Positions 1 to 7,196 of a stretch of DNA of 22,107 nucleotides are shown here, piece after piece. A model generated the notes under the pieces. That model was not told the origin of the DNA. It saw only the letters and a list, made by a program, of their open reading frames with translations, and did no database searches. Origin of the DNA: an uncultured Duganella sp. (lineage in GTDB: Bacteria > Pseudomonadota > Gammaproteobacteria > Burkholderiales > Burkholderiaceae); contig CAMLSG010000073.1 in NCBI GenBank assembly GCA_946482635.1, positions 1 through 22,107 of the forward strand, written 5' to 3'. A program made the translations under genes and the position numbers. Each line of letters starts with the position of its first letter. The first letter of the stretch is position 1.

Positions 1-2633
1 TCAAGCGTATCGCCGTCGAAGGCGCACTGCCAGTGCAGCGCCTGTCCGCCGAAACCATCGCCAAGACCGGCGCCGGCACCGTGGCCGACCTGATCCAGGC
101 CCTGCCGGCAATGCAAGGCTTCACCGTTGATGCAGTGGCTGCTGGTTCGAACTCGGGCGGCAACGTGTCCGCTTCCATCCACAATATCGGCGAAGCGTAC
201 ACCCTGGTCCTGCTGAACGGCCGCCGCGTGGCGCCGCAAGGTTCCGGCTCCGCCGTCAACCTGAATGCCATTCCGATGAGCGCGGTTGAGCGCGTCGAAA
301 TCCTGACCGACGGCGCTTCCGCGCTGTACGGTTCCGACGCGATCGCCGGCGTGATCAACTTCATCCTGAAGGACAGCGTCAAGGCCACCACGGTGGAAGC
401 GAACATGACCCAGCCGTTCGACAGCAGCGCTGGCCGCCAGACCTACTTCAACCTGACCTCCGGCTGGACCGACGAAGCGGGCCGCATCAAGCTGGTAGGT
501 TCGTACCGCCACGATGAGCGCAAGGCTGTCAAGGCAACCGAGCGTGAATTCGCCAAGACCTCGTACCTGCCATTCAGCCACAATGGCCACAACTACGTGA
601 TGGACCGTACCAGCTCTTCCGCGATCGCTGCCAACGCATCGGTGAAGATGTACAAGGTCGCCGGTGACGAAGCCAAAGGTTTCGAAACCATCGGTTTCAA
701 CCCGTACCTGAAAACCAATGGCAAGTGCGCACCGCTGAACTTCGCGCAGGCAACTAACGACGCTACCACCCAGAACTGCGGCTTCGACTCCAGCTCCATG
801 GTGGAAATCGTCCCTGAGAACAAGCGTGACAGCTTCTTCGGCAAGGCAACCTTCAAGCTGAACGACGACATCAACCTGTTCGCAGAAACCGCGCTGTCGC
901 GCCTGGACCTGACCGCCCGTATCGCCGCCAACACCGCGCCGATCACCATCGAACAGGGTTCGGCCTACTACAACCAGTACGTCAAGCCATACCTGACTGC
1001 GGACCAGGAATCGCGCCTGTACTCGGTCAACGCGCTGTACCGCACCTATGACTTCGGCAGCCGCGCCAGCAACACCATCACCGATTCGACCCACTTCGTC
1101 ACCGGTCTCGAAGGCGACCTGGGCGCCTGGTCGTTCAACACCGGCCTGACCTGGTCGCGCAACAAGATCGACGAGCGCTACACCGACGGCTATGCACTGA
1201 ACCAGCCGTTCCGCGACATGGTAGCCAACCGCACCATCAACCCGTTCGAGGCGATCGGCAGCACCACCGCGACCGCACAGCAACTGTCCGACGCGACCTT
1301 CCGCGGTTCGATCCGTACTGCATCGACGACCCTGAAGGGCATCGACGCACGCGGCTCGCGTGAACTGTTCGCACTGCCAGGCGGCGCCGCGCAGATCGCA
1401 GTGGGCGGCGACTTCCGCAACTACCACTACGAGCAGACCCCAAGCGAAGCGGCAAGCAACGGTTCGATCTACAACTTCAACACCCCGGCGCGTTACGACA
1501 TGGACCGCGACACCTACGGCGTGTTCACCGAACTGGCAGCGCCGGTTTCGAAGTCGGTGGAACTGTCGGCAGCGGTGCGTTACGACGGCTACTCCGCGAT
1601 CGACGATGGCCTGAAAAACGCCACCATCGGCAAGCGCGAACACGCAACCACCTACAAGCTGTCGGCACGCTGGCAGCCGACCACCGGCTTCCTGGTGCGC
1701 GGCTCCTACGGCACCGGCTTCAAGGCGCCTTCGATGCTGGACATCGCCCAGCCACAGGTTACCGCCGGCTTCACCGCCAGCTCTTACTCCTGCCCATCCG
1801 TACTGGGCAACAACTCCCTGTGCCGTCCAGGCAAGACCCAGTACAACGTGTACTCGGTGGGCAACCCGGACCTGAAGCCGGAAGAATCGAAGCAATTCAC
1901 CATTGGCTTCCGTGCTGAACCGACCAATGCGTTCTCCTTCGGTGCTGACCTGTGGGATGTGAAGATGACCGACGCAGTGTCGTCCGTGTCCGAGCAACTG
2001 ATCTTCGCCGACCCGATCAAGTGGCGCGACCTGATCACGACCTACACCGAGCCGGCAACCGGTTCCACCTACTGGGCCATCAAGTCGCTGTCGATCAACA
2101 TCGGCAAGACCCACAACCAGGGTATCGACTGGGACTTCACCGCGCGTCACAAGTTCGCCTTCGGCAACCTGACCTCGAACCTGGCAGGTACTTACCTGAT
2201 CAAGTCCGACTACACCGAGCCAGGCACTTCGGACAAGTGGACCAACGATATGAACTTCTTCGGTTCCGACAACAAGGTCGCGTTCCGTCACGTTGTTCGC
2301 TGGACCACCACCCTGGACACCGGCGCGTTCAGCAACACCCTGATCGCCAACTACCGCAACGGCTATACCGATGCGCAGTCGACGGTGCTGAACCTGGATA
2401 CCAGCAAGCTGGAGAAAATCCGCCTGCACGTGCCATCGCACCTGACCTGGGACTGGCAAGGCAAGTGGACTGTCAACAAACAGTTGGCACTGCGCGCTGG
2501 CATCAAGAACCTGCTGGACCGCGATCCACCGCTGTCGCTGCGTAACTCCTCGGGCCACCAGGTTGGCTTCGACCCACGCTACGCCGACCCAATGGGCCGT
2601 ACCTTCTACCTGACCGGCAATTACACCTTCTAA
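1..2633 (+). CDS. TonB-dependent outer-membrane receptor, 5' end outside window
   Basis: The protein imports a ligand across the outer membrane using TonB/ExbBD energy; the substrate cannot be told from sequence. The frame is open from base 3 (KRIAVEGALPVQ...), so the signal peptide and TonB box lie upstream of the window. The GTG at 33 is internal to the plug and not a credible start. The first ~120 residues are a plug domain with the signatures VADLIQALP and GASALYGSDAIAGVINF. The rest is a long beta-barrel of alternating aromatic strands, containing GNPDLKPEESKQFTIGF and ending in ...YLTGNYTF. A C-terminal Phe is the usual outer-membrane assembly signal. Two Cys pairs lie in putative extracellular loops. 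About 876 residues are visible, normal for large receptors of this class. The gene converges on a minus-strand hemP/DUF2325 operon, but nothing here proves that it transports heme or iron. Confidence 0.93.
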   Translation, partial: KRIAVEGALPVQRLSAETIAKTGAGTVADLIQALPAMQGFTVDAVAAGSNSGGNVSASIHNIGEAYTLVLLNGRRVAPQGSGSAVNLNAIPMSAVERVEILTDGASALYGSDAIAGVINFILKDSVKATTVEANMTQPFDSSAGRQTYFNLTSGWTDEAGRIKLVGSYRHDERKAVKATEREFAKTSYLPFSHNGHNYVMDRTSSSAIAANASVKMYKVAGDEAKGFETIGFNPYLKTNGKCAPLNFAQATNDATTQNCGFDSSSMVEIVPENKRDSFFGKATFKLNDDINLFAETALSRLDLTARIAANTAPITIEQGSAYYNQYVKPYLTADQESRLYSVNALYRTYDFGSRASNTITDSTHFVTGLEGDLGAWSFNTGLTWSRNKIDERYTDGYALNQPFRDMVANRTINPFEAIGSTTATAQQLSDATFRGSIRTASTTLKGIDARGSRELFALPGGAAQIAVGGDFRNYHYEQTPSEAASNGSIYNFNTPARYDMDRDTYGVFTELAAPVSKSVELSAAVRYDGYSAIDDGLKNATIGKREHATTYKLSARWQPTTGFLVRGSYGTGFKAPSMLDIAQPQVTAGFTASSYSCPSVLGNNSLCRPGKTQYNVYSVGNPDLKPEESKQFTIGFRAEPTNAFSFGADLWDVKMTDAVSSVSEQLIFADPIKWRDLITTYTEPATGSTYWAIKSLSINIGKTHNQGIDWDFTARHKFAFGNLTSNLAGTYLIKSDYTEPGTSDKWTNDMNFFGSDNKVAFRHVVRWTTTLDTGAFSNTLIANYRNGYTDAQSTVLNLDTSKLEKIRLHVPSHLTWDWQGKWTVNKQLALRAGIKNLLDRDPPLSLRNSSGHQVGFDPRYADPMGRTFYLTGNYTF

Positions 2634-2651
2634 TCGCCGCCCCGAGTAGCA

Positions 2652-2690
2652 AAACGCCCCGAGCGCGCAAGCGCCGGGGCGTTTCTTTTT
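2652..2690 (+). terminator. Rho-independent terminator after the TonB receptor
   Basis: A perfect 10-bp stem, AAACGCCCCG (2652-2661) with CGGGGCGTTT (2675-2684), is followed by CTTTTT. It lies 18 bases after the receptor stop codon. Confidence 0.9.
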
Positions 2691-2691
2691 G

Positions 2692-2833
2692 AAAGTCGGG
2701 GTCAGGTCTGACATTCGGACAGATAGCGCGAACACTTGATCTGCCTCAATACGCAAAAGCGCGTCATTTTGCGTATTGAGGCAGATCAAACGACGTGCTT
2801 CGGTGTCCAAATGACAGACCTGACCCCGACTTT
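2692..2833. repeat. Nested palindromic element (REP/MITE-like)
   Basis: The outer inverted repeat is 30 bp with two mismatches: 2692-2721 (begins AAAGTCGGGGTCAGGTCTG) pairs with 2804-2833. The first 19 bp of the arm are perfect. Inside it, a perfect 23-bp inverted repeat, 2736-2758 with 2767-2789, has an 8-base loop. The element has no ORF. It begins 2 bases after the receptor terminator, and its last base is part of the TAA stop of the converging DUF2325 gene. The GGGTCAG core recurs in the trpB-trpA gap (20666-20767). A non-autonomous palindromic mobile element is the likeliest reading; a bidirectional transcription barrier is the alternative. Confidence 0.8.
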
Positions 2834-4065
2834 TATTGTGGTTCCAACGCGCGCTGGAGGGTGGTGACGCTGGGGTTGTCGACGAAGATGCAGCGTTTCT
2901 GGTGGCGCTTGCAGAAGTCCTTCACGCGCCAGTAGGCGCTGTGGCTGATGCAGGCGGTCTGGCAGATCACCAGGTCGGCCGCGGCCATGCTGGTTTCCAG
3001 GCGGGCCACGTTGTCCTCCAGGCCGCCGTCGTGGTGCAGGAATTCGGCGCCGGCTTCTTCGATCACGCTGCGGTAGCCGGCGACGTTGCCGGCGCGGCCG
3101 CCGACGCACAGCACGCGTTCGGCCAGCAGGCCGTGCAGGGTGATGCGCTGTGCCGTGGTGCCCGCCCTGGCAGCCGGCCCGCCCGTTGCGGCGGTGGCGG
3201 CTGCCGGCATGGCGGGCGATGGTTGCGCGCTGGCTGCGGCAAGCGCGGCGCGTGCTTCGTTCAGCTGGCGTTCCAGCGTGCCTGCTTCGGCGCGGGCGGC
3301 GCTGGCCTCGGTGCGCAAGTCGTGCACGCGCTGCTCGGTGTCGGCCAACTGGCGCGCCAGGCGTTCGCGCGTGGCGAGGCCGGGAATGGTGGCATGGAGC
3401 TCTTCCAGTTGCTGGCGCAGCGAGGCGAGCACGCTGTCGCGGCCGACCAGCTGCGCGCGCAGCTGCATCAGGGCGGCGGCGTGGGCTTCCTGCTCGGCGT
3501 GGCGCTCGGCTTGCCAGGCTGCGCTGCGTTGCTGCAGCCGCGCCAGTTCGCGCTCAAGCGCGGCATTCGATTGCTCGAGGGCCTGCAGGCGGCTGATGTC
3601 GGCCCGCGTGGCGGCGCCGGCCTGGTGCTGGATCATGTGCAGGTCGCGGCACATGCGTTCCTGCAGTTCGAGCGTGCAGTGCGGGTGGCTCAGGCCGGCC
3701 CAGAACGGGCCCGGCACGTCGCCGCTGGCGACGGCGGCCTGCCACAGCGTTTCCAGTGCCGCGGCGTCGCGGGCGGGGCGAAAGCGCTGGATGACGGCGG
3801 CGTAGCGGCGCTCCAGCTCCTTCTGGATGGCTTCCGACAGGCGGTTGCGGTTGCCGCATTCGCTGACGGCGCCGACGTGCACTTCATAATCGTCGGCCAG
3901 CACCTTGCCGCCGACGGCCTTGGTGACGATCTTGCGCAGCACGCCAAGCGGCAGGCCGACGCCGACCAGCGGGCAGTGGCAGGTGTGGGGCAGGTCCCAG
4001 ATACGGCGGCGGCGCGCCGGTTCGGCGGCCGCGGCATGGGTGGCGATGGCGTGCTTGTCGCACAT
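2833..4065 (-). CDS. DUF2325 domain protein with Cys/His-rich N-terminus and coiled coil
   Basis: The protein has 410 residues and no known biochemical function. Residues 1-150 hold many potential metal ligands: C2, H5, a THCHC cluster (H27, C29, H30, C31), H63, C70, an HPHC cluster (H127, H129, C130), C139, H143 and H147. Residues ~155-275 are Glu/Arg/Ala/Leu-rich heptads typical of a coiled coil. A Pro/Ala linker (280-305) follows. Residues ~316-405 match the DUF2325 fold: RVLCVGGR at its start, then HHDGG, ADLVICQTACISHSAY and CKRHQKRCIFVDNPS. The ATG at 4065 is chosen because the longer upstream reading frame overlaps the preceding gene and has out-of-frame composition. The start is 8 bases after the stop of the 109-residue gene, so the two are probably co-transcribed from the hemP promoter. 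An iron- or heme-linked role is inferred only from this context. Confidence 0.85.
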   Translation of the reverse strand: MCDKHAIATHAAAAEPARRRRIWDLPHTCHCPLVGVGLPLGVLRKIVTKAVGGKVLADDYEVHVGAVSECGNRNRLSEAIQKELERRYAAVIQRFRPARDAAALETLWQAAVASGDVPGPFWAGLSHPHCTLELQERMCRDLHMIQHQAGAATRADISRLQALEQSNAALERELARLQQRSAAWQAERHAEQEAHAAALMQLRAQLVGRDSVLASLRQQLEELHATIPGLATRERLARQLADTEQRVHDLRTEASAARAEAGTLERQLNEARAALAAASAQPSPAMPAAATAATGGPAARAGTTAQRITLHGLLAERVLCVGGRAGNVAGYRSVIEEAGAEFLHHDGGLEDNVARLETSMAAADLVICQTACISHSAYWRVKDFCKRHQKRCIFVDNPSVTTLQRALEPQ

Positions 4066-4073
4066 GGCGGGCC

Positions 4074-4403
4074 TCAGGCGGGCAGCGGGGCAGGGCGGGG
4101 ACGGCCGATCAGGCGCGCCAGGAAGCTGGCGCGTTCCTGCGGAGGACGGGCTTGTTCGACCACCACGGCCCACTGTTCGCACAATTGCTGGCAGGTGGCG
4201 CGCAGCACCGGCGCCAGGTCCGGCTGCGCCGACAGCGCTTTCAGGTGGCGCTCGATGACCGATGCCAGCTTGACGCAGCCGCCGTTGTCGGCGGCATTGG
4301 CGGTGTAGTGCGACATCAGGTGCAGCACGGCGGACAGCATCAGTTCCGGCTGGCGGGCAGCGGCGCTGTGCGTGAAGATCGGGTCGTTGCGGTCGATAGC
4401 CAT
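4074..4403 (-). CDS. Conserved-looking small protein of unknown function (109 aa)
   Basis: I do not recognise this gene. The product is mostly helical, without a signal peptide or membrane segment, and carries three cysteines (C43, C70, C74), two of them in TCQQLCEQW. The C-terminus is Pro/Arg-rich. A good ribosome site (TTTTGGAG) precedes the ATG at 4403. It lies 73 bases after hemP and 8 bases before the DUF2325 gene, all on the minus strand, and is probably the middle gene of that operon. Codon usage (GC-rich third positions) supports this frame over the overlapping alternatives. Confidence 0.7.
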   Translation of the reverse strand: MAIDRNDPIFTHSAAARQPELMLSAVLHLMSHYTANAADNGGCVKLASVIERHLKALSAQPDLAPVLRATCQQLCEQWAVVVEQARPPQERASFLARLIGRPRPAPLPA

Positions 4404-4476
4404 GATTCACTCCAAAAGTTCAGGGGTGGCTGGCTGCCGCGTGTGACGGCTGGCTGGCGATTGGGGAGGGTAAGCT

Positions 4477-4674
4477 TCAGGCAGTCAGGATCAGCTTGTT
4501 CAACTGCGTGATGCGAAGACGGTAGATGCGGCCGGCGTGTTCAATTTCGATTTCGCGCTGGTCTTCCATCAGGCCGGCGGTGGTGTAGCGGCGCAGGGGC
4601 TGGGTCGGCTGCTGCGCGGCAGGGGCGGCAGCAGCCTTGGGTTTGGGGGCGTCGATCGTGGCGGAAGTTTGCAT
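4477..4674 (-). CDS. hemP: HemP family hemin uptake protein
   Basis: A 65-residue protein with the HemP signature at its end: an IEIEHAGRIYRLRITQLNKLIL motif, here split as IEIEHAGRIY then RLRITQLNKLILTA. The first ~30 residues are an Ala/Pro/Gln-rich low-complexity tail. HemP proteins are small, Fur-controlled factors found beside heme-uptake genes; in some betaproteobacteria (HmuP) they activate expression of a heme receptor. The ATG at 4674 has TGAGGA upstream. A consensus promoter and an overlapping Fur-like box precede the gene. No heme transporter genes are adjacent apart from the convergent receptor, whose substrate is unknown. Confidence 0.88.
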   Translation of the reverse strand: MQTSATIDAPKPKAAAAPAAQQPTQPLRRYTTAGLMEDQREIEIEHAGRIYRLRITQLNKLILTA

Positions 4675-4692
4675 TGTTGTTTTTCCTCAGAT

Positions 4693-4711
4693 AAGAATGA
4701 TTCGCATTTGC
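4693..4711 (-). promoter_or_regulatory. Fur-like box upstream of hemP
   Basis: On the minus strand the 19-mer GCAAATGCGAATCATTCTT matches the Fur consensus GATAATGATAATCATTATC at 13 of 19 positions. It covers the expected transcription start of the hemP promoter, so bound Fur would block initiation. Confidence 0.6.
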
Positions 4712-4740
4712 ATTATGCGCAGGTCGGCAATGCTTGTCAA
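4712..4740 (-). promoter_or_regulatory. Sigma70 promoter of the hemP operon
   Basis: On the minus strand a perfect TTGACA (4740-4735) and CATAAT (4717-4712) are separated by 17 bases. The start point would be near 4705, about 30 bases before the hemP ATG. Confidence 0.75.
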
Positions 4741-4751
4741 ATAAATTATTG

Positions 4752-4781
4752 AAGAAAAAAAGAGGCCCGCCGAAGCGGGCC
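4752..4781 (-). terminator. Terminator of the Fnr-like regulator gene
   Basis: Read on the minus strand, GGCCCGC-TTCG-GCGGGCC (4781-4764) is followed by TCTTTTTTT. The UUCG-type loop and T-run make a strong intrinsic terminator 22 bases after the regulator's stop codon. Confidence 0.9.
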
Positions 4782-4803
4782 AAAGCTGGGTGAGTAGTAC
4801 TCT

Positions 4804-5616
4804 TTACAGTGTCGCCAGCAGCGGCACGGCAGCTTCGCTGGCGGCGGCTTTGGCGCGCGACGGCAGCTTGCTGCGCGTGCGCGATGGCGGCAGGCGACGC
4901 AGGGATTTCAGGGCGTCGACGTCCTTGATGCCGATGGTGCGCTGGTCCACGCTGATCAGCCCGATCTCGTTGAAGGCTGACAGGGTGCGGCTGACCGTTT
5001 CCAGCGTTAGTCCGAGGTAGCTGCCGATCTCGTGGCGCGTCATGCGCAGGTTGAACAGCTTGCTCGAATAACCCATCTGCGAAAACTTTTCCGACAGCGT
5101 GACCAGGAAGCGCGCCACCCGCGCCTCCGCGCTCAGGGCGCCCAGCATGCCGATCATGGCTTGCTCGCGTACCAGTTCGCGGCTCATCACGCCGTACATC
5201 ATGTTCTCCAGCTCCACGTGGGTGCGGCCCAGCGTGGTCAGCTTCTTGAACGGCAGCAGGATCAGGTCGCAGTCCGACAGCGCCACCGCTTCCGAGGCGT
5301 AAGTCTTGCTGTGGATGCCGTCCACGCCCATCAGGTCGCCCTTCATCGGGAAGGCCAGCACCTGCTCGTTGCCGAATTCGTCAATCAGCACCGTTTTCAT
5401 GAAGCCGGAGTTGACCACGTACAGCATGTCGAACGGCTGGCCAATCGTATGCACGCGCTGGCCGGTCTTGAACTGCACATGCTGGAACAGCAGCTCTTCG
5501 GAATTGAGCGATACCGGCGGCAAGTGCAGCAGCTCGCACACTTCTTTCAGGTTGGACCACAAACGGCCTTGCCGCTGGCGGCCGGCCTCATGGGACACGG
5601 GTTGCGTTGAGAGCAT
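4804..5616 (-). CDS. Crp/Fnr family regulator lacking the complete FNR cysteine set
   Basis: A 270-residue transcription factor. Residues ~40-150 form the cyclic-nucleotide-binding-type beta-roll (FKTGQRVHTIGQPFDMLYVV, then FGNEQVLAFPMKGDLMG). A dimerisation helix follows, then a winged helix-turn-helix at ~190-235 with the recognition segment EIGSYLGLTLETVSRTL. E206, S209 and R210 occupy the positions that contact TTGAT half-sites in FNR, so FNR-type DNA specificity is expected. Only C27 and C116 are present in the sensory part; E. coli FNR uses four Cys for its [4Fe-4S] cluster, so classical oxygen sensing by that cluster is doubtful. A basic, Ser/Ala-rich tail (240-270) is extra to the family. 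The start ATG at 5616 has AGGAGA upstream. The response regulator and stress-protein genes lie upstream on the same strand. Confidence 0.9.
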   Translation of the reverse strand: MLSTQPVSHEAGRQRQGRLWSNLKEVCELLHLPPVSLNSEELLFQHVQFKTGQRVHTIGQPFDMLYVVNSGFMKTVLIDEFGNEQVLAFPMKGDLMGVDGIHSKTYASEAVALSDCDLILLPFKKLTTLGRTHVELENMMYGVMSRELVREQAMIGMLGALSAEARVARFLVTLSEKFSQMGYSSKLFNLRMTRHEIGSYLGLTLETVSRTLSAFNEIGLISVDQRTIGIKDVDALKSLRRLPPSRTRSKLPSRAKAAASEAAVPLLATL

Positions 5617-5752
5617 GCTGATCTCCTGGTTCCCAAACGGAATGGTTTCAGTATGCCAACGCGAATGTGGGAAAAATATCAGTGGTTGCTGAATATGCTC
5701 GTAGGAGGGTGGACAGGCGGTGTAGGAATTATCCTAAAGGCAATCTTGTCCA

Positions 5753-6397
5753 TCATGCCTTGAACGGGGTCAGCAGCTTGTGCGCCACTGCGTACTGGAC
5801 CATTTCGGAGAGCGAAGCCATGCCCATCTTCTGCATGATGCGGGTCTTGTGGGTACTGACGGTTTTGACGCTCAGGTGCAGGCCGTTGGCGATCTCGGTG
5901 ATGGATTTTCCCGACACCAGCAGCGAAAACACTTCGAATTCACGGTCGGAGAGCTGCTTGTGCAGCAGCGTTTCGGCCGGCTGCATGATGTTCAGCGCCA
6001 GTTGCTCGGCCACTTCGGTGGAAATATAGGGCCGGCCGGAGGCCACCTTGCGGATGGCGCCCACCAGCTGGGTGCCCGCGCTTTCCTTGGTCAGGTAGCC
6101 CTGGGCGCCGGCGCGGATGGCGCGCACCGCGTATTGCTCTTCCTCGTGCATGGTGAGGATGAGGATGGCCAGCTTGGGCGATTCGCTGCGGATCTGGCGG
6201 ATCAGGTCGACGCCGCTGCGTCCTGGCATGGACAGGTCGAGCAGCAGCAGGTCGAAGCCGCCCTGGCGGATGTGGGTGAGGACTTCGAAGCCGTCGATGG
6301 CTTCGCCTACGATGTCGATGTCGGGAGCCCCGTCAAGAATGCGCTTGAGCCCTTCGCGCATGATGGTGTGGTCGTCGGCAATGACAATTCGAATCAT
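5753..6397 (-). CDS. NarL/FixJ family two-component response regulator
   Basis: A 214-residue DNA-binding response regulator. The receiver domain (1-~120) has the acidic pocket D8/D9, the phospho-acceptor D54 (LLLLDLSMPG), T82 and K104. A LuxR-type helix-turn-helix spans ~147-207 (LSDREFEVFSLLVSGKSITE, then HLSVKTVSTHKTRIMQKM). All key residues are present, so it should be phosphorylatable. The start at 6397 has TGAGGA five bases upstream. No histidine kinase gene is adjacent, so the partner is outside the window. The neighbouring Fnr-like gene downstream recalls FixJ-FixK pairs, where the response regulator activates the Fnr-type gene; this is an analogy only. The 136-base gap to that gene holds no evident terminator. 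Confidence 0.93.
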   Translation of the reverse strand: MIRIVIADDHTIMREGLKRILDGAPDIDIVGEAIDGFEVLTHIRQGGFDLLLLDLSMPGRSGVDLIRQIRSESPKLAILILTMHEEEQYAVRAIRAGAQGYLTKESAGTQLVGAIRKVASGRPYISTEVAEQLALNIMQPAETLLHKQLSDREFEVFSLLVSGKSITEIANGLHLSVKTVSTHKTRIMQKMGMASLSEMVQYAVAHKLLTPFKA

Positions 6398-6429
6398 AGT
6401 TCCTCAATAGTTAGCAATACTGGTCTTCA

Positions 6430-6454
6430 CGCTCCGGCCCGGCAGGCCGGAGCG
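6430..6454. repeat. GC-rich hairpin between usp and the response-regulator gene
   Basis: A perfect 10-bp stem, CGCTCCGGCC (6430-6439) and GGCCGGAGCG (6445-6454), has a 5-base loop. No T-run follows on either strand, so it is more likely an mRNA processing or stability element than a strong terminator. Confidence 0.6.
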
Positions 6455-6473
6455 CGTGGTAACGCCAGGCCGT

Positions 6474-6941
6474 TCAGGCCGGGCGCGGGTCTTTGATCAG
6501 CCGGTGCACCAGCACCGGGATCTTGGTATGCGACAGCACCTTGTTGGTCACGCTGCCCAGGAGCAGGTGGCCCCAGCCGCTGCGGCCGTGCGAGCCAATG
6601 AAGATCAGGTCGCAGCCGCACTGGCTGGCCACGTCCACGATCTTCAGCGCGGCGCTTTCGGCAAAGGCAGTCATGCCTTCCGCCCGCACGCCTTTTTTCG
6701 CGCAGGACTCAAGGATAGACTGGACATGCTCATTGCCGGCGCGCTGCATTGCCGCGCGGTACTCTTCTTCGCTCGGGTAGCTGGGCGGAATGATCTCCAC
6801 GTAAATCGGGTACTGGTATTCCGGCGCCACGAACAGGGCCAGCACTTCCGCGCCTAGCTGCTGGGCGAATTCGACCCCGGCGCAGGCGGTCTTGCTGGAA
6901 ACGGCCGAGCCGTCGGTCGTAATCAGGATTTTCCGATACAT
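6474..6941 (-). CDS. Universal stress protein, UspA family
   Basis: A single-domain 155-residue cytoplasmic stress protein. It starts YRKILITTDGS with the nucleotide-contacting D10, and has the ATP-binding pattern G-x2-G-x9-G-S at G116, G119, G129 and S130 (GSHGRSGWGHLLLGS). This places it in the ATP-binding subclass. The ATG at 6941 has a strong AGGAGG. A perfect FNR-type palindrome (7027-7040) lies upstream; usp genes are frequent members of FNR/ANR regulons in betaproteobacteria and pseudomonads. The Fnr-like regulator two genes downstream could act on it. Confidence 0.93.
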   Translation of the reverse strand: MYRKILITTDGSAVSSKTACAGVEFAQQLGAEVLALFVAPEYQYPIYVEIIPPSYPSEEEYRAAMQRAGNEHVQSILESCAKKGVRAEGMTAFAESAALKIVDVASQCGCDLIFIGSHGRSGWGHLLLGSVTNKVLSHTKIPVLVHRLIKDPRPA

Positions 6942-7026
6942 ATCTCAGCCTCCTTTAACTATTTAAAAGAGCCAGTTCCTGCCTTCATTGTAGCCCCGTT
7001 TACCAGTATTGTTCTGCTGTAAAGAG

Positions 7027-7040
7027 TTGATAATTATCAA
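7027..7040. promoter_or_regulatory. FNR/ANR-type binding site
   Basis: TTGATAATTATCAA is a perfect match to the FNR consensus TTGAT-N4-ATCAA and a perfect palindrome. It lies 86 bases upstream of the usp start codon and about 250 upstream of cheZ. Position favours control of usp; the exact spacing to a -10 element is not clear by eye. Confidence 0.8.
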
Positions 7041-7166
7041 GAAACTGTCACGAGCACATCGCAGATGGCGCAAATTCCCGTTATTTCAGGGGCTTGCAGC
7101 GTGTATTTCACACCGTCCGCAAATACAACAGTACACTTGGAGGGCGATTTGGCTTCACCTAAGAGA

Positions 7167-7196
7167 TTGAACTGAGTGGGCTGCCCCTGTTACACT
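7167..7196 (+). promoter_or_regulatory. Candidate sigma70 promoter for cheZ-cheA
   Basis: TTGAAC (7167-7172) is followed after 18 bases by TACACT (7191-7196), or after 17 by TTACAC. Start would be near 7203, giving an 85-base leader. Confidence 0.5.

Noticed and set aside
2836..4308. A 490-codon plus-strand frame opposite the DUF2325 gene
   Set aside because: The minus strand carries a clear DUF2325 domain and operon context; the plus-strand product is low-complexity Gly/Ala.
4066..4410. N-terminal 115-residue extension of the DUF2325 frame
   Set aside because: It overlaps the 109-residue gene in another frame and has shadow-like Arg/Pro/Ala composition; the family start fits the ATG at 4065.
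6430..6454. Intrinsic terminator between usp and the response-regulator gene
   Set aside because: The 10-bp hairpin lacks a T-run on both strands, so it is listed only as a hairpin.
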